A stretch of 64,000 bases of DNA, taken from assembly GCA_020080175.1 (NCBI GenBank), contig JAGHQL010000088.1, forward strand, positions 44,186 to 108,185. The letters run 5' to 3'. Position 1 is the stretch's first letter. Each line of letters begins with the position of its first letter. The notes under the pieces are model-generated. The model did not search any database. It had not been told where the DNA came from and saw only the letters and a program-made list of their open reading frames with translations. Shown piece by piece: positions 11,095 to 22,936 of this stretch. Both the position numbers and the translations under genes were made by a program. This DNA comes from Glutinoglossum americanum (lineage: Eukaryota > Ascomycota > Geoglossomycetes > Geoglossales > Geoglossaceae).

Positions 11095-12297
11095 TATTTC
11101 TGTTATCGCCGTCGCGTTCGGTTCTCGCGATTAATAACGATGGAGTGGAAGGTGAATAAATGTATGTGCGTGGTAGGATGAGGGAAGAAGAGCGCGAGCG
11201 GGGTCTGTCTCGGTATTTAGCCTGCAACGGGCGAGGGTTTTACCGCCTTAGTAAAAACATAAATAGTTGCACTCTACTTGCTATGCTGGGAAGAGGCACA
11301 GAAAAGTTAATGCGGTGGTTTCGTTGGTGTTTTGGCAGGGCTGAGCTGTGGCTGGGGGTTGCAGTGGATTCCAGCTCCTTGGCAGAGGAATCCCCCTAAT
11401 GGATAAGTAAGCCATAGGTTTAGCAATACCCGTTGCGGTTAACCTCGTATAACGCACATCCAGCATTCGGTGCGACGCCCTGGTTGGCCGGCCCATACAG
11501 GGCTGCGGCGTGAAATATCGGCTCCGCATTATGTATGCGGAAACAGTATGGAAAACGCCCTCACAGGAGTGCTTCCAGCGACATTATTAAAGGCTCTAGC
11601 CAACCGTATTCACTCAGCTCATCAAACGACCGCTTCATCCTATCCCAAGAACATGTCCTGTATTCGCGAAAGCTGGATTCGATCTTAATTCGGAACGAGG
11701 GCCCACCCTATTCGTGCCCTTAAGATCTAATGTGTCGTCGAGGCATGATTAGGCGAACTAGCTATCGTTCTCGCGACTCGAGGTGAGGGTCTTTCGGCCC
11801 CCACTAGATCAGCTCGTATCCCACGCAGGGATTTTTCGGCGTTTAGGAACCGCGGCCTTAGAATGATTCTCTAAGTGCGGCATGAGTTCTATCAGATATG
11901 CAAAAAAAACCCAAATTCCGGGGGACGGTCTGAATTCAATGGCTCAATATGGAGTAGCTCTGCGAACCTCTATTAGATCTGGAACCGGGCTGGCCAAGAT
12001 CGCCAGGCCCAGAACTCCTTGAGGCGCAAGGCTGCGCGAGGCTGCGAAGCTCTGCCTTTCCATTTCCCCACAATCGTTTTCTCTTTTTGTTTCCGGATTG
12101 TGTCATTGGCTGAAGGGCTTTGCGGGGTGTGCCCATTCCTTGGCCTGGGCCCAAATATCAGGAGATATACCACGCGCACAAAGAATAAGCGGTGAGGAAG
12201 GAGTTAGTTATTGCCCAAGCCGGCGAATAATCTAGGGAAAGGCCCAAATAAATCGAAGTCCTCCAAAATAAGTTCACCCAACTGACAGCCTCACTAA
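11095..12297. other. Intergenic between divergent genes
   Basis: Shared upstream region of the Cys-rich protein (minus) and the 752-aa protein (plus). Short frames only; no RNA gene or repeat recognised. AT-rich tracts near 11900 could be promoter sequence. Confidence 0.4.
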
Positions 12298-14556
12298 ATG
12301 GATAGCGGATTGTTGTTACGAGCCTCTAGGATCATCTACGGCTTCCTATCGCAGATATCGCTTCTGCTGCTGTTCGTTACACCTAGGAGCATCCAAGGCG
12401 CTCCCATCGCCATCCATCAACGCACTACCCAACCAGCCGGACTCTTCGAACCGGGCACCGATGCCTGGGCAGAGGCCCTCTCCGGCGTTGGGCCTTTGAT
12501 TCTCCTGATTGGAGAGCGCAGTACCAAGCAACTCCTACGGAACGTTAGAGGCGTTCATAACGCGTTCAGCCTCGCAGCTGCGCCGCTTGGTCTCCTCTCT
12601 ATAGTGACCAGCGTTATCAGAATATGTGGTGCTCAACGGCTCCGCGCTTTCGTCGGGTACGAGCTAGAGGCAAGGGCTGCTGCAGCGGTGGAGATGACAC
12701 GCGTGAACTGCGGCGGAGTTCACGCGGAGATGGTAGATGGACATATTGTGCGCAGCACCTCGGCAGATCCGTCAGGCCAGGCCATTGCCGTTTCTAAACT
12801 AGAAGGGGATTTCAACGCCCTTGCGACTGAAGCAGTGCTGCAGATTCAGGCCTGCAATAAGTTTAAGCGCGAGAAGACATTGGCCCGCATGCCGAACGAT
12901 ATTGCGCCTGTTCGCTGGTGTCTGCGGATAACGGCTGCTATACCGAAAAAAGAGACGATCAACTCTTTTGTCGAAACCCTAGCAAATGCCAACGGCATCG
13001 AGCGCATTGACAATAACACACAACGTTTTCAAACCCTTTTAGCCGGCTCTGACCAAGGCGATAGCAGCGGGGGAAGCCCGACCTTAAGCCCCAGCGGTAC
13101 TGGCAACACTCAGACTAGAATTTTGGCGCCAGAATCATCTGACGGAGGAAGCGACACTTCGGAGAAATCAGGCTCGAGCTCCTCGCCCGCTTTCCCACAA
13201 CTCACTTTCCTCTGTGCTCTTGAAGCTGTTTCTGAGTTTGTTACAAGCACGCCTGTGTCCGGAATTTGGGCTTCACTTCTTGGTGTCATTTCAGCATCAT
13301 GCATCCTCGCTTTGCAGGTCATTGCTCTTTGGCAGAAGAAGTGGCATTTCTCGGCCGGTTGGATCTTGATGTTTGTCGGCTACGTCGGCATAGTGTTGGG
13401 TGTGACAACGGGAGCTCTCCTTATCCACTCCTCCTGCATCTGCGTCGCACTGGAGACTCGCAGCATTAACAGCAAAGCAAAGTGGGTCGATGGGATCGTC
13501 ATATCGGTCAAAAATACCGACTCGATGGACACCACGGGCAGCAGTTTAATGAGCAGTCCGAAAAGGGCCCAGACCTTCGAGGCCGTTTGGAAGAAGGACT
13601 TAACATCTCGGCAGCGACTTGTGTCTACTATTGTTGTAATTCTATTAGTTACCTCCTTCGTCAGCCACTATCTCGGGCTTCGGTCATCAAAGTGGTGGAT
13701 AAGTGTGGGCGAATTATCCATTTGCCTGATATCTGCATTCGCTAGGTCCGTCACAAAGGACCGCCAGGAGAAATTCAGCATCGTTGATGGGGTGAATGTT
13801 GATAAGCGGTGCAGCTCTACCGGGATAATCCGCATGCAGAAATCGGAGAAGGTCGATCTTGCGCCGCGGCACCTGAGAGGTCTCGACTTTCGAGCTTACT
13901 CTGAATATTCGATTAAACTGAGCCCGGTGACGTCTGAACGCATCGCTTGGCATGCGGCGAAGCTATTCATTGAAGATGTTAGAACATCGTCAAGAATCCT
14001 AGAGTTAACAGGGATGCTTCTTATAACTAGCAAAGATGGACAAGTAGCTGGAAGTAGAGCTATCTTAGCTTCATTTTTCGGTGGCATCCTTGTTAATGAA
14101 GGACTAGCCTTCCCCAACGCTCGAATGGGTATTGCATTCCGTTCCTCCATCACCGAACTCGCTTCACCAACTCCGCTCTTAGCTCGTGCTATCATGCGTC
14201 AGCCACAATGGATGGTGGATAGCGAAGAGCTAAAACGTGGCGCTCTTCCTATTGGAAATGTCCACATCCCCAGTATCAACTCGATGATAGATTGGTGGAC
14301 GATATCCGAGGACCGAAACGAGATGGTCGACCTACAGAAGAACCTACATTGGTCCCTCCTACTTATCAACATTTCCTTTTATATCTCTTTATTGACATCA
14401 CCGGAGAAGGATACTGAGTTGGTGGACGCCATTGAGAGCATGCAAGTGGTCACAGGTCATGAAAGCAAAATCGCTGAGGATGTGGTGGGGTTTTTCAAAC
14501 AGCTTTACGCCTCAGACCTACTATCTGCTGAATCGGATCGGATTGAAACTAGGTGA
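12298..14556 (+). CDS. Fungal multi-pass membrane protein, function unknown
   Basis: Single uninterrupted ORF of 752 aa from an ATG. The first 35 residues form a hydrophobic signal or anchor ending at a likely cleavage site (IQGAP). The block GVGPLILLIGERSTKQLLR (about 63-81), then LAAAPLGLLSIVTSVIRICG and LRAFVGYELEARAAAAVEMT (about 116-134), is a conserved N-terminal module of large Pezizomycotina proteins, some of which carry ankyrin repeats. A Ser/Gly-rich low-complexity linker (251-298) precedes membrane segments at about 322-345, 352-378, 441-460 and 466-484. The C-terminal 260 residues are soluble and lack ankyrin repeats. GC content and codon use are even, and no stops or frameshifts are present, so the gene looks functional. 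No catalytic motif is seen. Confidence 0.85.
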   Translation: MDSGLLLRASRIIYGFLSQISLLLLFVTPRSIQGAPIAIHQRTTQPAGLFEPGTDAWAEALSGVGPLILLIGERSTKQLLRNVRGVHNAFSLAAAPLGLLSIVTSVIRICGAQRLRAFVGYELEARAAAAVEMTRVNCGGVHAEMVDGHIVRSTSADPSGQAIAVSKLEGDFNALATEAVLQIQACNKFKREKTLARMPNDIAPVRWCLRITAAIPKKETINSFVETLANANGIERIDNNTQRFQTLLAGSDQGDSSGGSPTLSPSGTGNTQTRILAPESSDGGSDTSEKSGSSSSPAFPQLTFLCALEAVSEFVTSTPVSGIWASLLGVISASCILALQVIALWQKKWHFSAGWILMFVGYVGIVLGVTTGALLIHSSCICVALETRSINSKAKWVDGIVISVKNTDSMDTTGSSLMSSPKRAQTFEAVWKKDLTSRQRLVSTIVVILLVTSFVSHYLGLRSSKWWISVGELSICLISAFARSVTKDRQEKFSIVDGVNVDKRCSSTGIIRMQKSEKVDLAPRHLRGLDFRAYSEYSIKLSPVTSERIAWHAAKLFIEDVRTSSRILELTGMLLITSKDGQVAGSRAILASFFGGILVNEGLAFPNARMGIAFRSSITELASPTPLLARAIMRQPQWMVDSEELKRGALPIGNVHIPSINSMIDWWTISEDRNEMVDLQKNLHWSLLLINISFYISLLTSPEKDTELVDAIESMQVVTGHESKIAEDVVGFFKQLYASDLLSAESDRIETR

Positions 14557-15853
14557 TCCTTTCACGGGTTAGGTGTAATCTTGTAAAACTTTTTCCTAGC
14601 CATACCCGCGAAAATAGAGCAAGTGGCATCCATGATAGCTATAGAGGGCTTGTCAGGCGACACAACTCCGGGGGGTGGTTGCCCGCCAAATTGAGATTTC
14701 GGGGGTCCCCTCGAGCACACATCTCCGAACGCACCGCTAAAGCGGCACCTTCAACTAAGAACTAGCTGAAAAGGACAGCTTATGCAATGATGTCGGCTTG
14801 CACAAGATTCATTAGGCATCTAAGCAATTTTATGTCTTAATAGTGCATCGGTAAATTGAAGTAATATTTATCGACCGCCCGGAAGACCCCACCGGAGCCT
14901 CAATCGACGGAGACGGGACTATATCCCGCTTCCCGGCAGGTCCATAGCCTGCCTCATTTACGCAAAAACGCCAGCAACGGGTTATTTCCCGAATACGCTC
15001 TTGGTACAGCTTAAATAATCCACTCTTAAAACACGCGGTGCCGTGATAATACCTTCTTTTGAAAAGTATGGTTTATTTTCCAGCCTGGAATAATTTTTGT
15101 TATAATATAGCTGGGCGATATTGCCTGGATCGTATGTTAGGAGGCGCTCCTATACGTGAAAAAGCGCATCCCTCGGGTATGTCTTAAAAATCGCCGGACG
15201 AACATATCTGAGGTCCGCCCAACAATGCATTCTCTAGGGGAGAAAACCTTATAGGCTAGAGTATGAGCTACGGGGATCTAAAACACCCTACTCTCCCCTT
15301 CTTTTCTCTTGTTGATATTCTGGGTGGAAGTTATTATGTGGCACTATCCTCTCGGTATAGTCGAAGATCTAATGTAATTTCCTCCAGAAGATGAATGATA
15401 GTGTAGAGGTAATTTATCTAAATAAAATAGGCGGCTTGCCTCAGGCTTGCGGTACTCGAGTGGGGCCCACCCTAGAGCTCCTTTTCCTATTGCCCGCCTC
15501 GACCTCGTATTTACTCTGCAATGGGCAATACACCTTGCTTACCGCGCAAAATGAGGTCTCTGCAATCACGCTAGATGTGGAGGGAGTACAAAGCAGTCGC
15601 AGATTCTCTATTCGCTGACGTTTAGGAAGGTGTAACTTCTAGTCTATGTGGCGATGAAGGATTGACACGAAGCTAGAAGTTGACACTCCGCTAGGCGCTT
15701 GGGCAAAAGAAAGTCACTACAGAAATGATTCCATTATTTTAAAATAAGTTAAGGATAAGCTTAGTAAGGTCGCTGGGATAAGCAGTTGCTCTAGTGGTGC
15801 ACCCCGACATGGAGTTAAATCTTTCGACCCGTAGGTGAAACTCTTTCAAGTAG
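14557..15853. other. Intergenic between convergent genes
   Basis: No convincing gene. AT-rich stretches at 14800-15100 and around 15720-15750. A 75-aa frame at 15391-15618 has no recognisable motif. Confidence 0.4.
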
Positions 15854-16779
15854 CTAGTTCCATATCCACTTCTGCAAGCGATAGTCATAACGCCTATGTC
15901 TTTGCTGCTCATGGTCCCATTCCCAATCGCTGGCCCCTGGTGTGCTTTGCGCAGCCTCAGAAGGTTCAGCATAGCCTGCCACCTGGCTTCGAGCCTGAGG
16001 ATAGCCTTGCTCTGCAATGGTGCCTGGTACTTCGCTGGGAGCATTGGCAAGACGTTCCCGTTCGCGGTTGCTTGTATCTTGCAAATAGCGCTGCTCGTTA
16101 TTCATATCCTCCCGGTCCATAGAGCCACGTTCCGCTTGCATCTCCTCTGATTTCAGCTTAGAGGCTAGTTGTTAAGAAATAGCGATTAGCTGGCTATTAC
16201 ACAAACGCAAAAATAGTGTAAATCCTACTAGGACATTTACCTTTGGACCACTGCAAGAAGTGCGGCCAAATAGTTGGATCTTTGGTATATATATATTTGC
16301 CACAAAACTCATTTCCGAGTATAGCGTCGTACGGGGCGTCCTCGACTACCAGGAAGCGTTCACTGTATGTCTTGTGAGGCCTTCCACCCACTGTGAAGTC
16401 CATTTCAAGCTCGGCTACAGGGGTAAGTTTTCTGCCATCACCGACTTGGAAGCAAATTCCGTCAGTAATCTTCTGCACCTCCAAGCCTGTGCGTCTGACC
16501 ACCTCATAATCAACAAAATTCGCATCTGCACCGGTGTCTGTACAGGCCTTTCTCTTAAGCGTCCCCATCATGCCGCAGTCGATGAAGATGGTCACGCCGT
16601 TAAACGTCTGCGAGCTTGGATCTGGCTCCGTGGTCTAGTTATATTGTTAAAAATGTTAGGTCTCGTCCACTAGCCTCAATGCTTACTGGGATAGCGGCTT
16701 TAGTCGCAACCGCGGTTTCCGTTTTTGGCGCTAACCTTTTCCTTCCTGGCTTCGCTGGACCCTCTGGAACATGGCTCAT
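15854..16779 (-). CDS. Stand-alone retropepsin-like aspartyl protease
   Basis: Exons 16779-16687, 16634-16241 and 16146-15854 (introns 52 and 94 nt, GT-AG, phases 0 and 1) give an uninterrupted 259-aa protein. The centre carries the retroviral-type aspartyl protease signature CTDTGADANFVD with the catalytic D-T-G, followed about 70 residues later by DAILGNEF, the hydrophobic-hydrophobic-Gly motif that closes the retropepsin fold. A basic, Pro/Lys-rich N-terminus and a charged, Gln/Glu-rich tail ending in WEWDHEQQRHRRYDYRLQKW flank it. No reverse transcriptase, RNase H or integrase lies next to it, and the gene has spliceosomal introns, so it looks like a domesticated protease family rather than a Gypsy fragment. 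As a single-domain retropepsin it should act as a dimer; its substrate is unknown. Confidence 0.8.
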
Positions 16780-17247
16780 TTCGTACAGTAAACTCTTTAA
16801 ACTATGGTTGAAGTACTGGAGACTAATTAAGCCGCAATGGCAAATTAAGCCAGGGAATCTAGGCTCCGAGGAAGCGCATTTATGAAACTCCTGCTTCAGG
16901 AAGGCATTTGGTCAGCGGGTCTACACTCGTGGCAACTGGCTGTGCGTTGGTTAGAGCCGCCATTTGCACGCTATACAATTGGCCCGAATACCACCGGCTG
17001 CAGGAAGGCAACTTGCCCTAGGCAGAATGCCACCCAGTCAGGGCGCACCATGTAGCGATATGGTAGGGCAAGGCAGAGGGTCTGGTGCCGATAATCTCCG
17101 CGTTTGCCCGGCTCACCAGGCTGAGGCTCTGCCTTGTGGAGGGGGAGGATAAGAAATTCCTGGCAACCTTAAGTGAGAAAAGAAAAGGTTGCCAGGGATT
17201 GAAGACTAGAACTTCTGCGTTTAGGCCTCACTCTAGATATCATCACT
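16780..17247. other. Divergent promoter region
   Basis: Head-to-head spacer of 468 bp between the protease gene and the first DUF6594 gene. No other gene seen; the two may share regulation. Confidence 0.4.
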
Positions 17248-18229
17248 ATGAAACCCCTAGGAGGCTATCCTCAGTTAGCGAACTTCGTTAGCCAATATCC
17301 CGGGATGGCAATCTTCCGCACGTTTGCAAGACTCAATGCACAGAACCTCCTATGTATGCAAGCGGAGATCGCTCAGCTTGAGCTCGATCTGGATATGACT
17401 GCGCTCGAAGATAGTCAGTCAAACGATACCAACCGTCGGTCCTTCCAAACATACGTGCACCGCTTGAGGACAGCCACTGGCTCCGACAGCCTACAGTGGC
17501 GGAAGTTGTTGGAACTTCGCAGCCGACTGAAAGAGTACAGTGTGTTTATACGAGGGAAGCTAGACGATTGTACTCGCGATTAGCTGACGGTAGTTACTTT
17601 TGTCAGATGGGGCAGTGCTTCAACTCATGGAACTCTACAGGCTAGAGCCTCCTGAGCCAAGAGATCTCAAGACTCTCCATGGGTGGTTGGATATGCCAGA
17701 ATGCGGCAATGGGTTCCTCCGAGGCAGTGAATCCAAGGTGTTCCGCGCACCTGATTTGGTCGCTCTCTCCGCGCCTCGAAACCGCGAAGACGTATTCACA
17801 AGGTGGGTGTCACACACTGGGGTACCGTGGTTTCACCGCTTGATAGGTCGCTCCTTTAGGGTGGGTAAATGGTTATACTGTATACTGTATGTTCCTTGTG
17901 CTTGCAGATAGCTAATTGTAGGTCAGAAACCGGTCGAAGGGGATGAAGAGAGTGGCGTCATCCACTACGCGGATTCGAGATTGGTTACCACAGCACATCT
18001 CCTTAGTATCTTCGCCTCTTCTCTTCTGCCAACTGTATCAATTTTTGTTCTTTATTTCCTAAATAGTCTGCTTGCGCGGCTAGGTGCCATCATGGTATTC
18101 TCCTTTTTGTTTTCTAGCAGTTTGGCGCTCTTCACCGCCGCTAGGAGGGTGGAAGTTTTTGCTGCAACTGCTGCTTTTTCCTCCGTGCAGGTTGTGTTCG
18201 TCGGGAGCACTGGCTTTTTAAGTAGATAA
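17248..18229 (+). CDS. DUF6594 membrane protein (copy 1)
   Basis: Exons 17248-17569, 17607-17864 and 17922-18229 splice in phase to 295 aa. The N-terminus GGYPQLANFVSQYPGMAIFR, then FARLNAQNLLCMQAEIAQLE, is the hallmark of DUF6594. The middle contains LKTLHGWLDMPECGNGF, DLVALSAPRNREDVFTRWV and WFHRLIGR. The C-terminal third has three membrane helices (about 214-236, 241-262 and 270-290) around the conserved TAARRVEVFAATAAFSSVQV. Family proteins are fungus-specific, with a coiled-coil-rich soluble head and a membrane anchor; their function is unknown, though some resemble HeLo-like helical bundles. The first intron is only 37 nt, unusually short, but is the only phase-compatible solution before the TAG at 17581. 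It is tail to tail with copy 2. Confidence 0.85.
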
Positions 18230-19193
18230 ACCAGCCACTAGCGGGCGAATCAATAGCAGGTAGTCCCGTAGGGTGCATGATGTTTGGGAGAGTGAGTGTG
18301 CCGTATTGTGTGTGTGCGTTGAGTCGTTGCTACAGATGCCTGCATATGATGCCCCAGGGTTCCCATTGAAACCTATGGTCATATGACGCCGCATGCCTCT
18401 GTAGGTGCGGCCTATGAGCATCATTTATCGTAGTTGCCATATATACTGGCCCGTAGTTTAACCACACTAGCGATTTCCCCGCTTGGTTAGATGTGTATTA
18501 ATACATACCCGGGGGGTCCTATGCAGACTCACTTAACCCCCATATAAACACACGTGAACAGAATGTGCCCAGCTCCGATGTATGTACGTGGAACCCTGGA
18601 TAATGCGAAAGGCATGGGGCTTTGTGACGTTAGATTATGCACCTTTTCGGCTTCAGTGGTTATCCGTTGGCGTATTATATCAAACGTAACCACAAACTAT
18701 AGGGCCATAGCTATATGGCGGGTTTGTAGCAAGCAGCATTCTACTAGTGTGTTTGCAGAGTTAACCTCCCATCTCCAAGTATGTCTTCATGCTGCATAAC
18801 GCTCACCTAGACCTCACTTCATGGTTGTACAACTAATACTAAACAGGAGCCTGCAGCTACTTAAGAATAGACTATGGTGTGAAGCTACTAGATCAAGGAA
18901 AGGAACGTGAAGCAACTAAACCCGAATGAGAAGATATACGATCTAGAGTTTACAGCATTTGGCTGCATGCAATATGAAAATGTCGCTCCACCTCAGGGAG
19001 TAGGAATCTAGGCTTTCTAAGGTATTATGGATAGTGGGGAGAAAATTTATGCCACAAACAGTGCCTGCAGCTAATCGTAAAAACCGCCAGTGGAAGTGTT
19101 GTAATGCGGGAAGGGAGTTATCCTGGGTGTGGTCATCTATACAACCGCAATAAATAATCTGGACAACAAGTTGAAAAGTAAAAGATTTGTGGG
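18230..19193. other. Spacer between the two DUF6594 genes
   Basis: 964 bp between convergent 3' ends. No gene recognised; GT-rich tract at 18285-18320. Confidence 0.4.
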
Positions 19194-20076
19194 TTAAAGG
19201 TAATGAGAAAGGCGCCAACAACAGTAAGCGTAGTATGTTGTCGCCGCGGGTAAGATGCTTAAAATCTCCCTTGTGGCGCATATCGGATACACAAAAACAA
19301 ATACCAGCGACGAAAAGGAAATCCTCTGCTGGCTGCTAAGGCACCCTAAAATGGGGAGGGTGGGGAGGTGCAATAGACCTAGGAACACTAAGCCTCTAGT
19401 GAGCTGTGAAACGTGGTTCAGCAGTGACTGCGAGCAGTACACTGCACCACCCCCTTTCTGGCTCTGCTTAGGGGTGGAGAAGAGCCTCTGCATACGCATG
19501 CGATAAGTAAACGCCACTACAGGTCCTCTATAGGGAAGTAAATAAGCGTACCTGCAACCAACTGGGGGATTTCTGGAAGAGGAATTGGATAGATGACTTC
19601 ACCCAACTATCCTCACTGTCATAGTAGCCGGGGGCAACCATATCCTCAATATGATAGATGTGGTTGTACTCTCCTTCGTCCAGAAACTTTTCTTGATATA
19701 TATGATCAAAGACACTCTTCCGGTTGGTTGGGGTGGGTCGCGGCATCGACCGGAGTCGGTGCTCTTGGAGAAGCGTTGTATTGTACTCGTTTAATTTCTG
19801 GAATATTTTCCTGAAGAGCTCACCACGCTCTGAGTTTTCCGCCCATTCGCGGTTGTGAAGGAGTAGTTCTAACGCTGGATCTTCCTTATCCGCTACATCC
19901 ATTTCATCTAATTTCTCTTCTAGATCTGTGAGCTCAGCCTGGAGATGTAGAAGCCGTCGAGCTTGTAGCTTTCCGAACCTTCTATAGACCGCGAAGTTGT
20001 CATCCGAATTCATGAAGGCTGCGAGTCGAGGGTACCCGTATGGGTAATGTGCAGCTAAACAACTAGTTAACCCCAT
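19194..20076 (-). CDS. DUF6594 membrane protein (copy 2)
   Basis: Exons 20076-19552 and 19487-19194 with a 64-nt intron (GTACGC...TATGCAG), phase 0, give 272 aa. The N-terminus GYPRLAAFMNSDDNFAVYRR, then FGKLQARRLLHLQAELTDLE, matches the DUF6594 signature; the acidic coiled-coil EEKLDEMDVADKED follows. The C-terminal exon carries hydrophobic segments around HVSQLTRGLVFLGLLHLP and SFSSLVFVFVYPI, then a diverged ATREIL and AATTYYAYCCW in the position of the family's ARR-x-E-I/V-F and AAYCAVLVVF motifs. The pair is diverged at protein level, so it is an old duplication or two independent family members. Confidence 0.75.
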
Positions 20077-22867
20077 TCCATTTATTAGATACTTTGGGGT
20101 GAGCGCAGGGCTTGGTTACGCTTTTCAATTATAATATTTCTCCTTCTGTCGTCTGGTGGCATACCGCCAAATAGCTTTTGCCATACCCGACGACCTAGGT
20201 TCGTATCATTTAGTTAGACAGGGGAACTAATTCGCACGGCATACGAAGGTGAATGCCTACCAGATGGTGCCATGGCGCCTGGTGGGGCGGACGGGGGAGC
20301 TTCAAAGGATTGCATAAGTGACCTTGCGGTTCGAGAGCCGGGAAGAAATTTAAGGCGTTGAGGTCGTGTAAACTCCTTGCTTCGCTTTGCGCCTGGGAGT
20401 GCTGCATTATAAACGTATCCTTTGGAAGCAAAATTCTAGTTAGGCAGACGTGCTTTCCATGTGTTTGGTACAAGGCTTTCCGCAGGCCTTCACTATGGCA
20501 TGGCTTAGCTTAAATGACCGAATCATTATGGCCAGAATTGACCCACTGGAACACCAGCATGAACATCTGCATATGATGAATCATCACACTACCAAGGCCT
20601 GCATAACTAGCTTGAACTCAGCCACAACAACACCTGCATAACAGCACAAAGCCCACCAGTTGCAAAAGCGAAAGACAATAATCCTTTGAGAACAATAGCA
20701 AAAACCACCCTAGAAATTCAGGCTACTCATGTCGACTTCCTCAACCAAACCAGGACTTCGCATATTTACGTACTGCGTGGGGTTGACCTAAGCGGGGCCT
20801 GTTTTGGGAGCCGATGTGCGATCCCCAAAACCGAGGAGAGACCAAAAGTACGACCACATCCCATTATTCTGCCGCATATCAGTAATACTGATCTCATTAC
20901 AATTCGAGGATGGCAGCAGACTGAGGAAAGTGAAGCAAGAAAACGTCTCTCTACCTCATGTTTGGTTGGGTCTACACTCCCCTCGCGTTGTTCTCGCGAA
21001 TTGTCCGTAGCCGACCGACCATAACCACTGCTGTCCGGGTGCTGTGTACTCCCTCTAGACTCAGAACCTGCCGCATGGAGCCCATCTTCGACTTGCTGAT
21101 GGCTAGCCTGCTCCCTGGCTGACCTGGGATCCCTAGGTGGCTTTGGTGATTTTTCTGGGACAAATGACATTTGTGGCCGGTATTTGTGCGCTGGTATTTG
21201 TGCGCTGCTGGGAAAAACCACAGTAATGATGTCTATTAGGAATTGCACTGCCTTCCTCCCATCTTATAAGTTTTGCAGTCCCTGAGGCTCATAGCGCGTC
21301 ATGCGCCGCCCATTGAAAACAAGGCGGATGGCTTCCAGCATTACATATTTCTTTGCCGCACGCAGCGAGCCGTTTCTTTGCATGCGGGGTCCATCTTAGG
21401 CAGACCGGTTTGTTCCATAATGCTGAGGAATAGAAGTCGACCCCCACTACATACCCTTGGGCGAGCCTCACAACAGGTGGTCTAGTTCCGGTGGGACAGA
21501 AACACCGAAGAAGGGCAAATGCGGTGTTCTAAAGGTTACCTATCCTACTCTAACTATTTGCAATAGATTTGCGACACGTATGACCTCACCTCGCTGGTTC
21601 CACAACTGTTGGTGTCCGGATTCCAGCCGTCACAATGTGCCGGTTTAGCGTAGTGGTCTGAGATTCATAGTGCGATAGTTATTTATCTTATCGGGGATCT
21701 GTTTGAGGCGCTCTACCCCCCAATACCTGTTACAGGTGTGTGAACGCGGTGCTTACTTAAAAACCCCTTGAGCTAACAAAAACAGAAGTCGCCTGAAACT
21801 ACCTTGGAGAGCTCTGGGACCCCGCATCAACGTTTCGATTCCAAGGGAGTGGCTAAGCCGTCTGTATAAGGGCAAACTGTCCCGGGTCGAACTAGGCTAT
21901 GTACGAGATACACGGTCCATCGTGCAGGGTGTTCGTTCAATTGTCACAGATTGTTTCGTATGGCCGTCGGGCCTTGGAACCGGGTTTGATTTGCTCTCGC
22001 CCTGCCGCTCGTCTAAGTGGTGACACGTCAAATACATGCGCTGTTATCACGTCCGCGCCGATATTTCCCTACCTAATAGAGAGGGTGGTACTATATGCAG
22101 ACCCCGCCGTCTTCACTCTGGTCTATGCACCTTGGTCCAAGATCATAACCCCTTTGAACTTTTGTCAATATAGTACCTGATTAGACTGTCTCCGAATCCC
22201 CTCATGGCCTTTTCACCGTGAGTGGATAAGCGCTCTACTGAGCAGCCAGGCTTGAAGCTTCTGCTGGTCCGCAGCATGGCTCTCACCCGCAAAATGCCTC
22301 TATCTAGCGGCGCTTTTCTAGAAGGACCGCACGCTGGTGCCTGGTGAAGGGACAGGCAATTAGAGAACGGTTAGTTGAGATGAAGCTAGACTGGACGAGA
22401 TACGATATATTCCCGCGCTGACCGCTATCTGCCTGCTTGCTATGGCCTGGGGACACAACCTAGGGGCGATGGTCTCCAGGAACCGCTCTCTCGGGAAAGA
22501 TAGTTAAATAAGCACTAACATCCAAGACTACGGTGAGGGGCTGGAGAGGCCGTCTACTATGTAGAGTTGCTGCCGGCACAAAACTCGTGAAATAGCAGCT
22601 AGAGGGGAGCCCGCGATCTCGGCGGAGTATCCGAATCCACCGCTAGCACTAGACACTCCCCAGATAAATCCACTCCATGGCTCTAGCCCAAGACTAACCA
22701 AAGGGCGCAATCGCTCACGGAAATTCTGCTCCCATTCTTGCCCGAAGCTACATAGACTGTCGACTGACTTGCGGCTTTCTCACGGGTGAGCTCACCGCTT
22801 GGCAGGCGTGTTGAATAGGTAAAGCCGATGCTCGCATTTGGGATATTAGTTGTATTATGGATGAAGG
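20077..22867. other. Gene-poor intergenic stretch
   Basis: No gene I can support. A hydrophilic minus-strand frame at 20766-21170 (134 aa from an ATG; Ser/Arg/Gln/Glu-rich, MSFVPEKSPKPPRDPRSA) is the best candidate for a small gene but has no recognised homology. The rest holds only short frames and no obvious repeats. Confidence 0.4.
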
Positions 22868-22936
22868 CTAACTAACAAGCGGGACGGGAGGATATCATGC
22901 TGGTATTAACACCGCGCCGAAGCGACAGTTCCAACA
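22868..22936 (+). mobile_element. Copia-like LTR 3' end (relic)
   Basis: The block from CTAACTAAC through GGTATTAACACCGCGCCGAA to a terminal TTCCAACA is alignable with 46763-46831 of this window. The 3' terminus and the following AGATGTGGCTCAG (possible degenerate primer-binding site) resemble the end of fungal Copia LTRs. No coding remnant lies nearby. Confidence 0.5.
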
